A stretch of DNA of 64,000 nucleotides, from positions 128,999,089-129,063,088 of the forward strand of contig NC_134364.1 of the NCBI RefSeq assembly GCF_048569485.1, written 5' to 3'. Source of the stretch: Anomaloglossus baeobatrachus. Lineage: Eukaryota > Chordata > Amphibia > Anura > Aromobatidae. Position numbers and translations under genes: made by a program. Under the pieces are notes generated by a model. The model did no database searches and was not told the DNA's origin. It saw nothing but the letters and a program-made list of their open reading frames with translations. Below, in pieces: positions 24,269 to 35,716 of the stretch; the stretch's first letter is position 1; every line of letters starts with the position of its first letter.

Positions 24269-25750
24269 CAGAGACAGTGCCGTGTGCAGAGTCTCATAGT
24301 CACAGAATGTAATGTAACCCAATACCGCAGCAAAAATAGTGGCTGGAGCTCGTATCCATACACTGCGAGGTACACTACACACCCACCCGAAATATGGCTG
24401 ACTACCCTTATAGCAGCGCCATCCAACAAATACATCATCACAGAAAGGCGATGACTATGGGTCACAGATCTTACCTCATGGCCTGGCTCCTGCAGCTGAC
24501 AGGTCTCCCCTCAGCCGAGGGCCCCGGACAGAAAGAAAAGGCAGAAAAGATGCAGGACTAGAAATGTACAGCGCGACCTGAAAGAGAAGAAACGGGGAGC
24601 AGGATAATGACACTGACACAAAGTGTAGGAACCAACCACTGTGGGGGGCAGCATACTGGGTGTGGGGCACAACATACTGTGTGTGGGGCACTATTCTGTG
24701 TGTGGGGCACTGTAAGAGAAGCATACTGTGTGTGAGGCACTGTGGAAGGCGTTACACACTGTGGAGGCACTATTCTGTGTGTGGGGCACTGTGAGGGCAC
24801 TGTTGTGTGTGTGGAGGCAGCATACTGTGTGTGGGACACTGTGGGGGCAGCATACTCTGTGTGAGGCATTGTGGGGTAAGCATATTGTGTGTTGGGCAAT
24901 GTGGGGGCAGCATACTGTGTGTGGGGCACAACACACTGTGTGTGAATCACTGGGGGGCAGTATACTGTCTGTGGGGAACTGCGGGGGCAGCATATTTTGT
25001 GTGGGGCAATGTAGAGGCAAAATACTGTGTGTGAGGCACTGTGGGGACAGCATACTGTGTGTGGGGCACAGCATACTGTGTGTGGGGCACTGTGGGGGCA
25101 GCATACTCTGTGTGAGGCATTGTGGGGTAAGCATATTGTGTGTTGGGCAATGTGGGGGCAGCATACTGTGTGTGGGGCACAACACACTGTGTGTGAATCA
25201 CTGGGGGGCAGTATACTGTCTGTGGGGAACTGCGGGGGCAGCATATTTTGTGTGGGGCAATGTAGAGGCAAAATACTGTGTGTGAGGCACTGTGGGGACA
25301 GCATACTGTGTGTGGGGCACAGCATACTGTGTGTGGGGCACTGTGGGAGCAGCATACTGTGTGTGGCACTGCGGGGACAACATATTGTGTGTGGGGCAAT
25401 GTAGAGGCAAAATACTGTGTGTGGGGCACTGTGGGGGCAGCATACTTTGTGTGGGGCACAGTATTGTGTATGGGTCACAACATACTGTGAAAGCGCTATC
25501 GTGAGTGAGGCACTGTGGGGGTACTATACTGTGTGTGGAGCAATGTGGGGGCAGCATGCCGGATGCAGACCACTATGCATGCATTATACTGTAGGGGGGG
25601 CACTATACTGTGTGAGGGGCACTATACTGTGTGAGGGGCACTGTGGAGGCAGCATACTGTGTGTGGGGCACTATACTGTGTGTGGGTCACTGTGGGGGCA
25701 GCATGCTATGTGTGGGGCACTATGGAGGCAGTATACTGTGTGTGGGGCAC
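24269..25750. repeat. Segmental duplication block 2: anchor plus 30-bp array
   Basis: The anchor at 24269-24645 is a diverged copy of the anchor at 22594-22915, including the minus-strand donor-like motif near 24475. The 30-bp array that follows contains an apparently perfect 251-bp tandem duplication (24841-25091 and 25092-25342). Confidence 0.9.
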
Positions 25751-28110
25751 CGAGACAGCGCCGTGTGCAGAGTCTAATAGTTAGAGCCGTAAAAGTAACC
25801 TAATACCGCAGCAAAAATTGCGGCTGGAGCTTGGATCCATACACTGCGAGATACACTACACATCTACCCGAAATATGGCTGGCTACTCATCCAGCGGCGC
25901 CATCCAACAAATACATCATCACAGAAAGGCGATGAATATGGGTCACAGATCTTACCTCAGGGCCTGGCTGCTGCAGCTGACAGGTCTCACCTCAGCCGAG
26001 GGCCCCGGACAGAAATGGCAGAAAAGATGCAGGACTAGAAATGTACAGCGCGATCTGAAAGAGAAGAAACGGGGAGCAGGATGATGACACTGACACAAAG
26101 TGTAGGAACCAACCACTGTGGGGGCAGCATACTGGGTATAGGGCACAACATACTGTGTGTGGGGCACTGTGGGGGCACTATTCTGTGTGTGCGGCACTGT
26201 GAGGGTACTATTCTGTGTGTGCGGCACTGTGGGGGCAGCATACTGTGTGTGACACACTGTGGAGGCACTATACTGTGTGTGGGGCACTGTAAGGGCATTA
26301 TTGTGTGTGGAGAGGCAGCATAATGTGTGTGAGACACTGTGGGGGCAGCATTCTTTGTGTGAGGCATTGTGGGGGCAGCATATTGTGTGTGGGGCACTGA
26401 GGAGGCAGCATACTGTGTGTGGGGCACTGAGGAGGCAGCATACTGTGTGTGGGGCACTGAGGAGGGAGCATACTGTGTGTGGGCCACAACATACTGTGTG
26501 TGGAGCACTGTGGAGGCAGAATACTGTGTGAGGCACTGTGGGGGCAGCATACTATGTGTGGAGCATTGAGGAGACAGCATACTGTGTGTGGGGCACTGTG
26601 GAGACTGCATACTGTGTGTGGGGGACTGTGGGGGCAAAATAATGTGTGGGGGAATGTGGCAGCATTATAATATGTGTACTGCACTGTGGGAGTAGCATGT
26701 GGCATGTGTGTCGGGCACTGAGAGGGCAGCATTTTGTGTGGGGGCACTGTGGAGGCAGAATACTATGTGTGAGGTACTATGGCGGCACTATAATATATGT
26801 AGTGCACTGTAGGAGTAGCATACTATGTGTAGGGCACTTTATGGGCATAATACTGTGTGTGAGGCACTATGGGAGCAGCATACTGTGAGTGGGGCACTGT
26901 AGAGGCATTATACTGTGTGTGGTGCACTATACAGTATGTGGGACACTGTGGGTGCAGTATGCTGTGTGTGGGGCACTGTGGAGGCAGCATATTGTGTGGG
27001 GGCACAGTGGAAGCAGTATACTGTGTGTGGGCCACAACATAATGTGTATGGGGCACTGTGGGGGCAGCATACTGTGTGTGGACCACAGTGGGGAAAGCAT
27101 ACTTTATGTGGGCATTGTTAGGGCAGCATAGTGTGTGTGGGGCACTGTGGGGGCAGCATATTGTGTGTGGGGCACTGTGAGGGCAGCATACTGTGTGTGG
27201 GGCACAGTGGGGGCAGCATACTGTGTGTGGGGCACAGTGGGGGCAGCATACTGTGTGGGGCACAGTGGGGGCAGCATACTGAGAGTGGGGCACTTGGGAG
27301 CAGCATATTGTGTGTGAGGCAGCATACTGTGTGTGGGGCTCTGTGGGAGCAGCATACTGTGTGTGGGGCTCTGTGGGAGCAGCATACTGTGTGTAGGGCT
27401 CGGTGGGAGCAGCATACTGTGTGGGGGGCACTGTGGGGGCAGCATACTGTGTGTGGGGGCTCTGTGGGGGCAGCATACTGTGTGTGGGGCTCTGTGGGGG
27501 CAGCTCACTGTGTGTGGAGCACTGTGGGGCCAGCATACTGTGTGTGGGGCTCTGTAGGAGTGGGAAACTGTGTGGGGGGCACTGTGGGGGCAGCATACTG
27601 TCTGTGGGGCTGTGTGGGAGCAGCGTACTGTGTGTAGGGCACAGTGGGAGCAGCATACTGTTTGTGGGGTACTTTGGGGGTAGCCTACTGTGTCAGGCAG
27701 TGTGGGGCAAAATAGTGGGGCACTGTGGGGGCAGCATAATATGTGGGGGCACATCAGGGGCAGCATACTGTGTGTGGGGCACAGTGGAAGCAGCACACTG
27801 TGTGTGGAGCACCGTGGGGACACCATGCTGTGTGTGGGGCACAGTGGAAGCAGCACACTGTGGGTGGAGCACCGTGGGGACACCATGCTGTGTGTGGGGC
27901 TCTGTGCGAGCAGCATTCTGTTTGTGGAGCACTGTGGGGGCAGCATACTGTGTGTGGGGAACTGTGAGGGCAGCATACTGTGTGTGGGGAACTGTGGGGG
28001 CAAAATACTTTGTGGGGGAATGTAGCGGCACTATTATATGTGTACTGCACTGTGGGAGTAGCATGTGGCAAGTGTGTGGGGCACTGAGGGGGCAGTATTT
28101 TGTGTGCATC
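25751..28110. repeat. Segmental duplication block 3: anchor plus 30-bp array
   Basis: The third anchor copy (25751-26125) is closer to anchor 2 than to anchor 1. The following array has about 65 units. Within it, 26.65-26.75 and 28.0-28.1 kb share the same rare run of variants around GTGTACTGCACTGTGGGAGT, so a large part of the array was itself duplicated. Confidence 0.88.
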
Positions 28111-28262
28111 TTGGGCTGCTATTGTTAGGCTGTAAAGGGCCAAATAATGCTGGGCCTTCCCACCCTAATAATATCAGCCCCCAGTTGTCTGCTGTACCAT
28201 GGGTAGTTTTAGAAAAATGGGGGGGACCCCACGTCATATTTTTAACGAAAACAAATAAAACC
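28111..28262. repeat. Probable dispersed-repeat fragment
   Basis: About 150 bp between two arrays, containing TGGGCTGCTATTGTTAGGC and GGGGGGACCCCACGTCATAT. The latter resembles a motif common in amphibian interspersed repeats (from memory; not checkable here). No gene is seen. Confidence 0.4.
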
Positions 28263-31236
28263 CCCAGCTGCTGTCCCTCTATCCAGCTGTCCCAGCTGCT
28301 GTCCCTCTATCCAGCTGTCCCAGCTGCTGTCCCTCTATTCAGCTGTCCCAGCTGCGTGTCCCTCTATCCAGCTGTCCCAGCTGCTGTCCCATTATCCAGC
28401 TGTCCCAGCTGCTGTCCCTCTATCCAGCTGTCCCAGCTGCTGTCCCTCTATCCAGCTGTCCCAGCTGCTGTCCCTCTATTCAGCTGTCCCAGCTGCGTGT
28501 CCCTCTATCCAGCTGTCCCAGCTGCTGTCCCTCTATCCAGCTGTCCCAGCTGCTGTCCCTCTATCCAGCTGTCCCAGCTGCTGTCCCTCTATCCAGCTGT
28601 CCCAGCTGCTGTCCCTCTATTCAGCTGTCCCAGCTGCTGTCCCTCTATCCAGCTGTCCCAGCTGCTGTCCATCTATCCAGCTGTCCCAGCTTCTGTCCCT
28701 CTATCCAGCTGTCCCAGCTGCTGTTCCTCTATTCAGCTGTCCCAGCTGCTGTCCCTCTATTCAGCTGTCCCAGCTGCTGTCCCAGCTGCTGTCCCTCTAT
28801 CCAGCTGTCCCAGCTGCTGCCCCTGTATCCAGCTGTCCCAGCTGCTGTCCCTCTATCCAGCTGTCCCAGCTGCTGTCCCTCTATCCAGCTGTCCCAGCTG
28901 CTGTCCCTCTATCCAGCTGTCCCAGCTGCTGTCTCTCTATCCAGCTGTCCCAGCTGCTGTCCCTCTATCCAGCTGTCCCAGCTGCTGCCCCTGTATCCAG
29001 CTGTCCCAGCTGCTGTCCCTCTATCCAGCTGTCCCAGCTGCTGTCCATCTATCCAGCTGTCCCAGCTTCTGTCCATCTATCCAGCTGTCCCAGCTTCTGT
29101 CCCTCTATCCAGCTGTCCCAGCTGCTGTTCCTCTATTCAGCTGTCCCAGCTGCTGTCCCTCTATTCAGCTGTCCCAGCTGCTGTCCCAGCTGCTGTCCCT
29201 CTATCCAGCTGTCCCAGCTGCTGCCCCTGTATCCAGCTGTCCCAGCTGCTGTCCCTCTATCCAGCTGTCCCAGCTGCTGTCCCTCTATCCAGCTGTCCCA
29301 GCTGCTGTCCCTCTATCCAGCTGTCCCAGCTGCTGTCCCTCTATCCAGCTGTCCCAGCTGCTGTCCCTCTATCCAGCTGTCCCAGCTGCTGCCCCTGTAT
29401 CCAGCTGTCCCAGCTGCTGTCCCTCTATCCAGCTGTCCCAGCTGCTGTCCCTCTATCCAGCTGTCCCAGCTGCTGCCCCTGTATCCAGCTGTCCCAGCTG
29501 CTGTCCCTCTATCCAGCTGTCCCAGCTGTTGTCCCTCTATCCAGCTGTCCCAGCTGCTGTCCCTCTATGCAGCTGTCCCAGCTGCTGTCCCTCTATGCAG
29601 CTGTCCCAGCTGCTGTCCCTCTATGCAGCTGTCCCAGCTGCTGTCCCTCTATCCAGCTGTCCCAGCTGCTGTCCCTCTATCCTGCTGTCCCAGCTGCTGT
29701 CCCTCTATCCAGCTGTCCCAGCTGCTGTCCCTCTATGCAGCTGTCCCAGCTGCTGTCCCTCTATGCAGCTGTCCCAGCTGCTGTCCCTCTATGCAGCTGT
29801 CCCAGCTGCTGTCCCTCTATGCAGCTGTCCCAGCTGCTGTCCCTCTATGCAGCTGTCCCAGCTGCTGTCCCTCTGTCCAGCTGCTGTCCCTCTGTCCAGC
29901 TGTCCCAGCTGCTGTCCCTCTATCCAGCTGTCCCAGCTGCTGTCCCTCTATCCAGCTGCTGTCCCTCTATCCAGCTGTCCCAGCTGCTGTCCCTCTGTCC
30001 AGCTGTCCCAGCTGCTGTCCCTCTATCCTGCTGTCCCAGCTGCTGTCCCTCTATCCAGCTGTCCCAGCTGCTGTCCCTCTATGCAGCTGTCCCAGCTGCT
30101 GTCCCTCTATGCAGCTGTCCCAGCTGCTGTCCCTCTGTCCAGCTGCTGTCCCTCTGTCCAGCTGTCCCAGCTGCTGTCCCTCTATCCAGCTGTCCCAGCT
30201 GCTGTCCCTCTATCCAGCTGTCCCAGCTGCTGTCCCTCTATCCAGCTGTCCCAGCTGCTGTCCCTCTATCCAGCTGTCCCAGCTGCTGTCCCTCTGTCCC
30301 AGCTGCTGTCCCTCTATCCAGCTGTCCCAGCTGCTGTCCCTCTGTCCAGCTGTCCCAGCTGCTGTCCCTCTGTCCAGCTGTCCCAGCTGCTGTCCCTCTA
30401 TCCTGCTGTCCCAGCTGCTGTCCCTCTGTCCAGCTGTCCCAGCTGCTGTCCCTCTATCCTGCTGTCCCAGCTGCTGTCCCTCTATCCTGCTGTCCCTCTA
30501 TCCAGCTGTCCCAGCTGCTGTCCCTCTATCCAGCTGTCCCAGCTGCTGTCCCTCTATCCTGCTGTCCCAGCTGCTGTCCCTCTGTCCAGCTGTCCCAGCT
30601 GCTGTCCCTCTATCCAGCTGTCCCAGCTGCTGTCCCTCTGTCCAGCTGTCCCAGCTGCTGTCCCTCTATCCTGCTGTCCCAGCTGCTGTCCCTCTGTCCA
30701 GCTGTCCCAGCTGCTGTCCCTCTATCCTGCTGTCCCAGCTGCTGTCCCAGCTGCTGTCCCTCTATTCAGCTGTCCCAGCTGCTGTCCCTCTATCCAGCTG
30801 TCCCAGCTGTTGTCCCTCTATCCAGCTGTCCCAGCTGCTGTCCCTCTGTCCAGCTGTCCCAGCTGCTGTCCCTCTATCCAGCTGTCCCAGCTGCTGTCCC
30901 AGCTGCTGTCCCTCTATTCAGCTGTCCCAGCTGCTGTCCCTCTATCCAGCTGTCCCAGCTGCTGTCCCTCTATCCTGCTGTCCCAGCTGCTGTCCCTCTG
31001 TCCCAGCTGCTGTCCCTCTATCCAGCTGTCCCAGCTGCTGTCCCTCTATCCAGCTGTCCCAGCTGCTGTCCCTCTGTCCAGCTGTCCCAGCTGCTGTCCC
31101 TCTATCCTGCTGTCCCAGCTGCTGTCCCAGCTGCTGTCCCTCTATTCAGCTGTCCCAGCTGCTGTCCCTCTATCCAGCTGTCCCAGCTGTTGTCCCTCTG
31201 TCCAGCTGTCCCAGCTGCTGTCCCTCTATGCAGCTA
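28263..31236. repeat. 28-bp pyrimidine-rich minisatellite with paired CAGCTG motifs
   Basis: About 106 copies of CAGCTGCTGTCCCTCTATCC plus AGCTGTCC. Variants are TATGCAGCTG, TATCCTGCTG and TGTCCAGCTG plus truncated units, arranged in clusters. Because 28 is not divisible by three and no frame of the unit contains a stop, all three + frames stay open, giving frames of 1169, 653 and 559 codons. These are not genes. The array ends about 200 bp before the probable INTS3 promoter. Confidence 0.96.
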
Positions 31237-31439
31237 TTCTATCTGGTCTTTCTCATTATCTATTCTCTATCAATTATCCGATCATACTTTGTTTCTCCTT
31301 AAAAAACGCATTTACAAAAACGTGGCAAAAGCGCAGCAAAACGTCATGCGTTTTTTTGGACCACAGAAAAAAGATGCATTGTGTGAACAGAGCCTATTAC
31401 TCCCTCACAGGAATCACCTCACAACTCAACCTGTGGCGA
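31237..31439. other. Spacer with MITE-like tail
   Basis: This short AT-richer stretch holds AAACGCATTTAC and ACGTCATGCGTTTTTTTGG and a GTGTGAACAGAGCCTATTA end. The last is typical of short inverted-repeat elements in frog DNA, but a matching left end was not found. No exon is recognised. Confidence 0.35.
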
Positions 31440-31750
31440 AGCGCCCTCAACAAACATGTCCGCCTGCACCAAGCGGAGGTCACGTGGACGGTGGACTTCC
31501 TGTCTACGCTTTGTCAGCACGCCAGTAGAAGTAACGTCACGAAAAGAGGCGGGGAAAACGTCCATCAATCATGACTTTCTGCTTGGTGTGATTGGGTAGC
31601 CGGAGGAGAGAGGGCGGGAGCTTCCGGCCGTCGGCTGTTGGGCTCGGGATGGCTTCCTGTGTATACTAGGAGCGGAGGAGCGAGCTCCGGTGCCGGTGTG
31701 TGACGGGGGGAAGCCCGGGGAGGCCGTACAGGCGGGAAACAGGGCGAATT
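31440..31750 (+). promoter_or_regulatory. INTS3: Probable INTS3 CpG-island promoter
   Basis: This is a CpG-rich, non-repetitive stretch about 1.3 kb upstream of the INTS3 start codon and the only promoter-like DNA near the gene. Visible motifs are a CRE-like TAACGTCACG at 31532, a GC-type AGAGGCGGGG near 31545, an inverted CCAAT box (ATTGG) at 31591, a GGGCGGG box at 31612, an ETS site CTTCCGG at 31621, and ATGGCTTCC near 31649. There is no TATA box. ETS, CCAAT and GC boxes without TATA are typical of housekeeping genes. It implies an untranslated first exon spliced to, or continuous with, the first coding exon; the donor could not be chosen with confidence. Role is inferred from position and motifs. 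Confidence 0.55.
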
Positions 31751-31829
31751 CTCAGTGTTATCACTGATAGGGTTCGCGGCAGACTGCTGTACGCACAGGC
31801 TTTGAAGAGCCCCTGTAGGCAGCCAGGGG

Positions 31830-32760
31830 TACCCCATCCTTCCCAGAGACCGTTGCTAGGAGCTGGGGTACCCCATCTTCTCATAGCTCCCACTATAGAC
31901 CCCCCATTCCCAGCCCCCAATATAACCTGGGACTCCCCATTCCTATAGCCCCCAAGTGTTCCCTGGGACCCCCCATTCTAAGTCCCCCAGAATAACCTGG
32001 GACCCCTATCTTCAGCTCCCCTGTATAACCTGTGACCTCTATTTTTCTCAGTCCTCCCAGTAGAACCTCGGATCCCCATCCTTCTCAGCCCCCCAGAATA
32101 ACCTGTTACCCCCATCCTCAGCCCCCCAGAATAACCTGTTACCCCCATCCTTCTCAGCCCCCCAGAATAACCTGTTACCCCCATCCTTCTCAGCCCCCCA
32201 GAATAACCTGTTACCCCCATCCTTCTCAGCCCCCCAGAATAACCTGTTACCCCCATCCTTCTCAGCCCCCCAGAATAACCTGTTACCCCCATCCTTCTCA
32301 GCCCCCCAGAATAACCTGTTACCCCCATCCTTCTCAGCCCCCCAGAATAACCTGTTACCCCCATCCTTCTCAGCCCCCCAGAATAACCTGTTACCCCCAT
32401 CCTTCTCAGTCCTCCCAGAATAACCTGTTACCCCCATCCTTCTCAGCCCCCCAGAATAACCTGTTACCCCCATCCTCAGCCCCCCCAGTATAACCCGTTA
32501 CCCCCACCCATTCTCAGAACCCCAGTATAACATCGGACCCCCATCTTCAACCCTCCCAGTGTAACCTGTTACCCCCCCCCTATCATCAGCCTCCCTGTAT
32601 AATCTGGGACCCCCCTTCCTCAGCCACCAGTATAATCTGGGATCTCCCATCCTCAGCCCCCAGAATAAACCAGTTACCTCCCATCCTCAGCCCTCTGAGT
32701 ATAATCTGGGGTCCCCATCCTGCTCAGCCCTCCAGTGTAAGTTGGGGGCGCCCATCCTTA
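31830..32760. repeat. 36-bp C-rich minisatellite upstream of INTS3 exon
   Basis: The core at about 32070-32480 has about eleven near-identical 36-bp units, CAGCCCCCCAGAATAACCTG plus TTACCCCCATCCTTCT. Degenerate copies spread to 31830 and 32760. The unit is divisible by three, which explains the open frames on both strands. The array lies between the probable promoter and the first coding exon, so in a 5' untranslated intron or leader. Confidence 0.93.
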
Positions 32761-33011
32761 TAGCCCCACCCATTTTTATGTGATCTATCTGTTGTACATT
32801 TACGCTCTTAATGATCTTTTCTTAATGATCTTTATTGAGCCCAGATATTTTTAGAGAAGCCCCCTTATTTCATAGTTTGCCCCTAATTTTCTTGTAAATG
32901 TCTGAGGGGACGTCCCAGCCCCTCGAGTACCCTCCTCATTCCCTGTATATAGCACCCTGCCTTGGAGGCCCCCCATTTAAAGGTGAGAAATTGGAAGAGA
33001 CTCCCCCCAAA

Positions 33012-33080
33012 ATGGAGCAAAAATCCAAAGGAAAACTGCTGATCTCCACCAGCCTGGACGCCAAGGATGAACTGGAGGAG
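33012..33080 (+). CDS. INTS3: INTS3 coding exon 1
   Basis: This exon encodes 23 residues, starting MEQKSKGK and continuing LLISTSLDAKDELEE. The second part matches the vertebrate INTS3 segment LLLSTSLDAKDELEE as I recall it. The ATG has a good context (A at -3, G at +4). The exon ends at GAG before GTAAAG. Compared with human INTS3 the Ala/Gly-rich N-terminal stretch is missing, giving a shorter leader. The frame is open upstream to an ATG at 32898, but that extension (rich in Pro) has no INTS3 resemblance, so the start at 33012 is preferred. Whether the exon has an upstream acceptor or begins at a transcription start is not resolved. Confidence 0.9.
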
Positions 33081-33103
33081 GTAAAGTGTCTGGGGGTCGA
33101 CTG

Positions 33104-34440
33104 CGCGGGCCCGTACGTGTCCGGGGGGGGAGGGGGGGGGACGGCGTGGCCCGTACGTGTCCGGGGGGGAGGGGGGGACGGCGTGGCCCGTACGGGTCCG
33201 GGGGGGGGGGGTGGAGGGGGGGGGGGGGGGGGGGGACGGCGTGGCCCGTACGTGTCCGGGGGGAGGGGGGACGGCGTTGGCCCGTACGTGTCCCGTGGGG
33301 AGGGGGGACGGCGTGGCCCGTACGTGTCCGGGGGGGAGGGGGGACGGCGTGGCCCGTACGTGTCCGGGGGGAGGGGGGGGACGCGTGTGGCCCGTACGTG
33401 TCCGGGGGTGAGGGGGGGACGGCGTGGCCCGTACGTGTCCGGGGGGAGGGGGGGACGGCGTGGCCCGTACGTGTCCGGGGGGAGGGGGGGACGGGCGTGG
33501 CCCGTACGTGTCGGGGGGAGGGGGGGACGGCGTGGCCCGTACGTGTCCGGGGGGAGGGGGGACGGCGTGGCCCGTACGTGTCCGGGGGGAGGGGGGACGG
33601 CGTGGCCCGTACGTGTCCGGGGGGAGGGGGGGACGGCGTGGCCCGTACGTGTCCGGGGGTGGGGAGGGGGGGGACGGCGTGGCCCGTACGTGGTCCGGGG
33701 GGAGGGGGGACGGCGTGGCCCGTACGTGTCCGGGGGGGAGGGGGGGACGGCGTGGCCCGTACGTGTCCGGGGGGAGGGGGGGACGGCGTGGCCCGTACGT
33801 GTCCGGGGGGGAGGGGGGACGGCGTGGCCCCGTTACGTTGGGGCCGGGGGGAGGGGGGAACGGCGTGGCCCGTACGTGTCCGGGGGGAGGGGGGACGGCG
33901 TGGCCCGTACGTGTCCGGGGGGAGGGAGGGGGGCGGCGTGGCCCGTACGTGTCCGGGGGGAGGGGGGACGGCGTGGCCCTTACGTGTCCGGGGGGGAAGG
34001 GGGGACGGCGTGGCCCGTACGTGTCTGGGGGGAAGGGGGGGACGGCGTGGCCCGTACGTGTCTGGGGGGAAGGGGGGGACGGCGTGGGCCGTACGTGTCC
34101 TGGGGGGAAGGGGGGACGGCGTGGCCCGTACGTGTCCGGGGGGGAAGGGGGGACGGCGTGGCCCGTACGTGTCCGGGGGAGGGGGGGACGGCGTGGCCCG
34201 TACGTGTCCGGGGGGGGGAGGGGGGGACGGCGTGGCCCGTACGTGTCGGGGAGGGGGGGGCGGCGTGGCCCGTATGTGTCAGGGGGGGGAGGGGGGGGCG
34301 GCGTGGCCGTACGTGTCATGGGGGGGAGGGGGGGCGGCGTGGCCCGTACGTGTCAGGGGGGAGGGGGGGGCGGCGTTGGCCCGTACGTTGTCCGGGGGGA
34401 GGGGGGGCGGCGTGGCCCGTACGTGTCCGGGGGGAGGGGC
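33104..34440. repeat. G-rich, CpG-dense ~36-bp minisatellite in INTS3 intron 1
   Basis: About 37 copies of GGCGTGGCCCGTACGTGTCC followed by two runs of four to eight G around an A, ending GAC. Each unit has about five CpG sites. Most variation is in the length of the G runs. The array starts about 24 bp after the exon 1 splice donor. The G-rich strand is the INTS3 sense strand. Frames of 357-552 codons here (Gly/Arg-rich, or Pro-rich on the minus strand) are repeat artefacts. Confidence 0.96.
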
Positions 34441-35629
34441 CTTGTACACGTCTGGGTGGATGGGGGGACACCGAGCTGCATTCGATTCTTGTCCTGAGGA
34501 GAGGGGGAACCCCGGCCTTCTGTTTGCTCAGTTGCTATAGTTACTGGCTCACTTAGAGGGGTCGGGGTTAATGATCAATTAAACCATTGTGCTTTAATGA
34601 GGGCATCAGTTTAGTAGCGGCGCTGACCCCGGAGCCGAAATACGACCGCGAGATGTAGAGATGGAAGCTGATGAGCACTCGGGTGGTTCTGGATCAATGA
34701 CGCTACTGAAAAGGGTTAAATAATGCCGAAGAATAGGTAACGAAGCCGTGTGGCCACGTCAAGCCTCCACGTATCCTACACAGAAGTAACTGGAGGTCGG
34801 CAGTTACCTGACCCCCACGGGGCTCGTGGTCAGTGATCGCACCTGATGTCCGTCACCAAGAGAGCTGCCTCTTATACGGGGGGGGGTGGCGCTGTTATCC
34901 GGTACCCGGCAGTGAGGGCGATGTCGTAGGGGAGCGCTTCAGAACCTGCCTGCTTCAGTTCATTTGTGCATGGTGGCTCTGGCGGGTGTTGCTCCCGGGG
35001 GCGCGGCGGCCCTTGCAGGGTGTGGTGCTATGGCGACAGCCCTTGCGGGCCCTTCCAATGGTACGGCAGCGGTCCTTGCGGTGGGTGGTCCCGGGGGCGC
35101 GGCGACCATTGGGGGGTGCTCCCGGTATTGTATGGTACTACGGTTCTCTTTTATAGGTGGTGCTCGTGGTGACCGGAATGGAGAGACTTAATGACTCTTG
35201 TGCTTGCCGGGCCCTTGCACCGCATCAGTGATTCTCTTTGTGCGGAGGTCCTGGGCCCGGAGGGTGCGGTTCAGAGGGAATTTATAATTGTCGGCAGCCA
35301 TCACCGGGGAGCGCTCCCCTCCTCATAAAATGAGGGGCTTTGATGCAGGAGTCCAGATCCCGCGCGCTCTTCATCCTGTGCTTCACCCATCTATTGCCGG
35401 GTATTCAGTAATGGCTGTGACAATTAGTTGCCGTGTTCATCCTTGGGGGTGATGACCAGGGACCAGGGCAGAGGGGCAGGACCACCCTGCCCCCCAGGGG
35501 CGGGAGTGCTATTACTTATTACAGATGCTGCTGGACTCTTGAGGCCCCTGATATTAGAGGGTGGCATTAGTGGGGGCTCATCCTTACAGAGAGCAGACAC
35601 CCGTCTGACCCTCCTGTTGTGTCTTTCAG
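34441..35629 (+). other. Rest of INTS3 intron 1
   Basis: About 1.2 kb of mainly low-copy intron sequence. A small imperfect duplication around CCCGGGGGCGCGGCG lies near 34994-35106. No further exon is recognised. The intron ends in a pyrimidine tract, TGTTGTGTCTTTCAG. Confidence 0.6.
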
Positions 35630-35713
35630 AGGCTGGAGCGCTGCGTGGCGCTGGTCACCTCTATGACTAACGGTGTGTCGGAGCGAGAGGCCAACGATGC
35701 TCTGAATGCTTAC
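35630..35713 (+). CDS. INTS3: INTS3 coding exon 2
   Basis: An 84-bp phase-0 exon between TGTGTCTTTCAG and GTAAGTACT encodes 28 residues, RLERCVALVT then SMTNGVSEREANDALNAY. This matches vertebrate INTS3 (RLERCMSIMT... GVSEREANDALTAY as recalled), with conservative changes only. Being phase 0 at both ends, its loss or retention would not shift the frame. The reading frame also runs on, without a stop, into intron 2 because of the 27-bp repeat there. Confidence 0.94.
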
Positions 35714-35716
35714 GTA

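Noticed and set aside
22830-28143. Cys/His/Pro-rich frames resembling metallothionein-like or keratin-associated proteins
   Set aside because: They are translations of the 30-bp unit on either strand, with no stable start and several frames in parallel.
28065-31574. A 1169-codon frame plus two others over the 28-bp array
   Set aside because: All three + frames are open because the unit has no stop in any frame. No start context, no splice evidence, pure repeat product.
32898-33011. Upstream in-frame ATG as the INTS3 start
   Set aside because: The extra 38 residues show no INTS3 similarity, and the ATG at 33012 has a good context and gives an N-terminus starting ME, as in other vertebrates.
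32883-34556. Gly/Arg-rich and Pro-rich long frames around the G-rich array
   Set aside because: They are the repeat read in different frames. The part that is real is only INTS3 exon 1 at 33012-33080.
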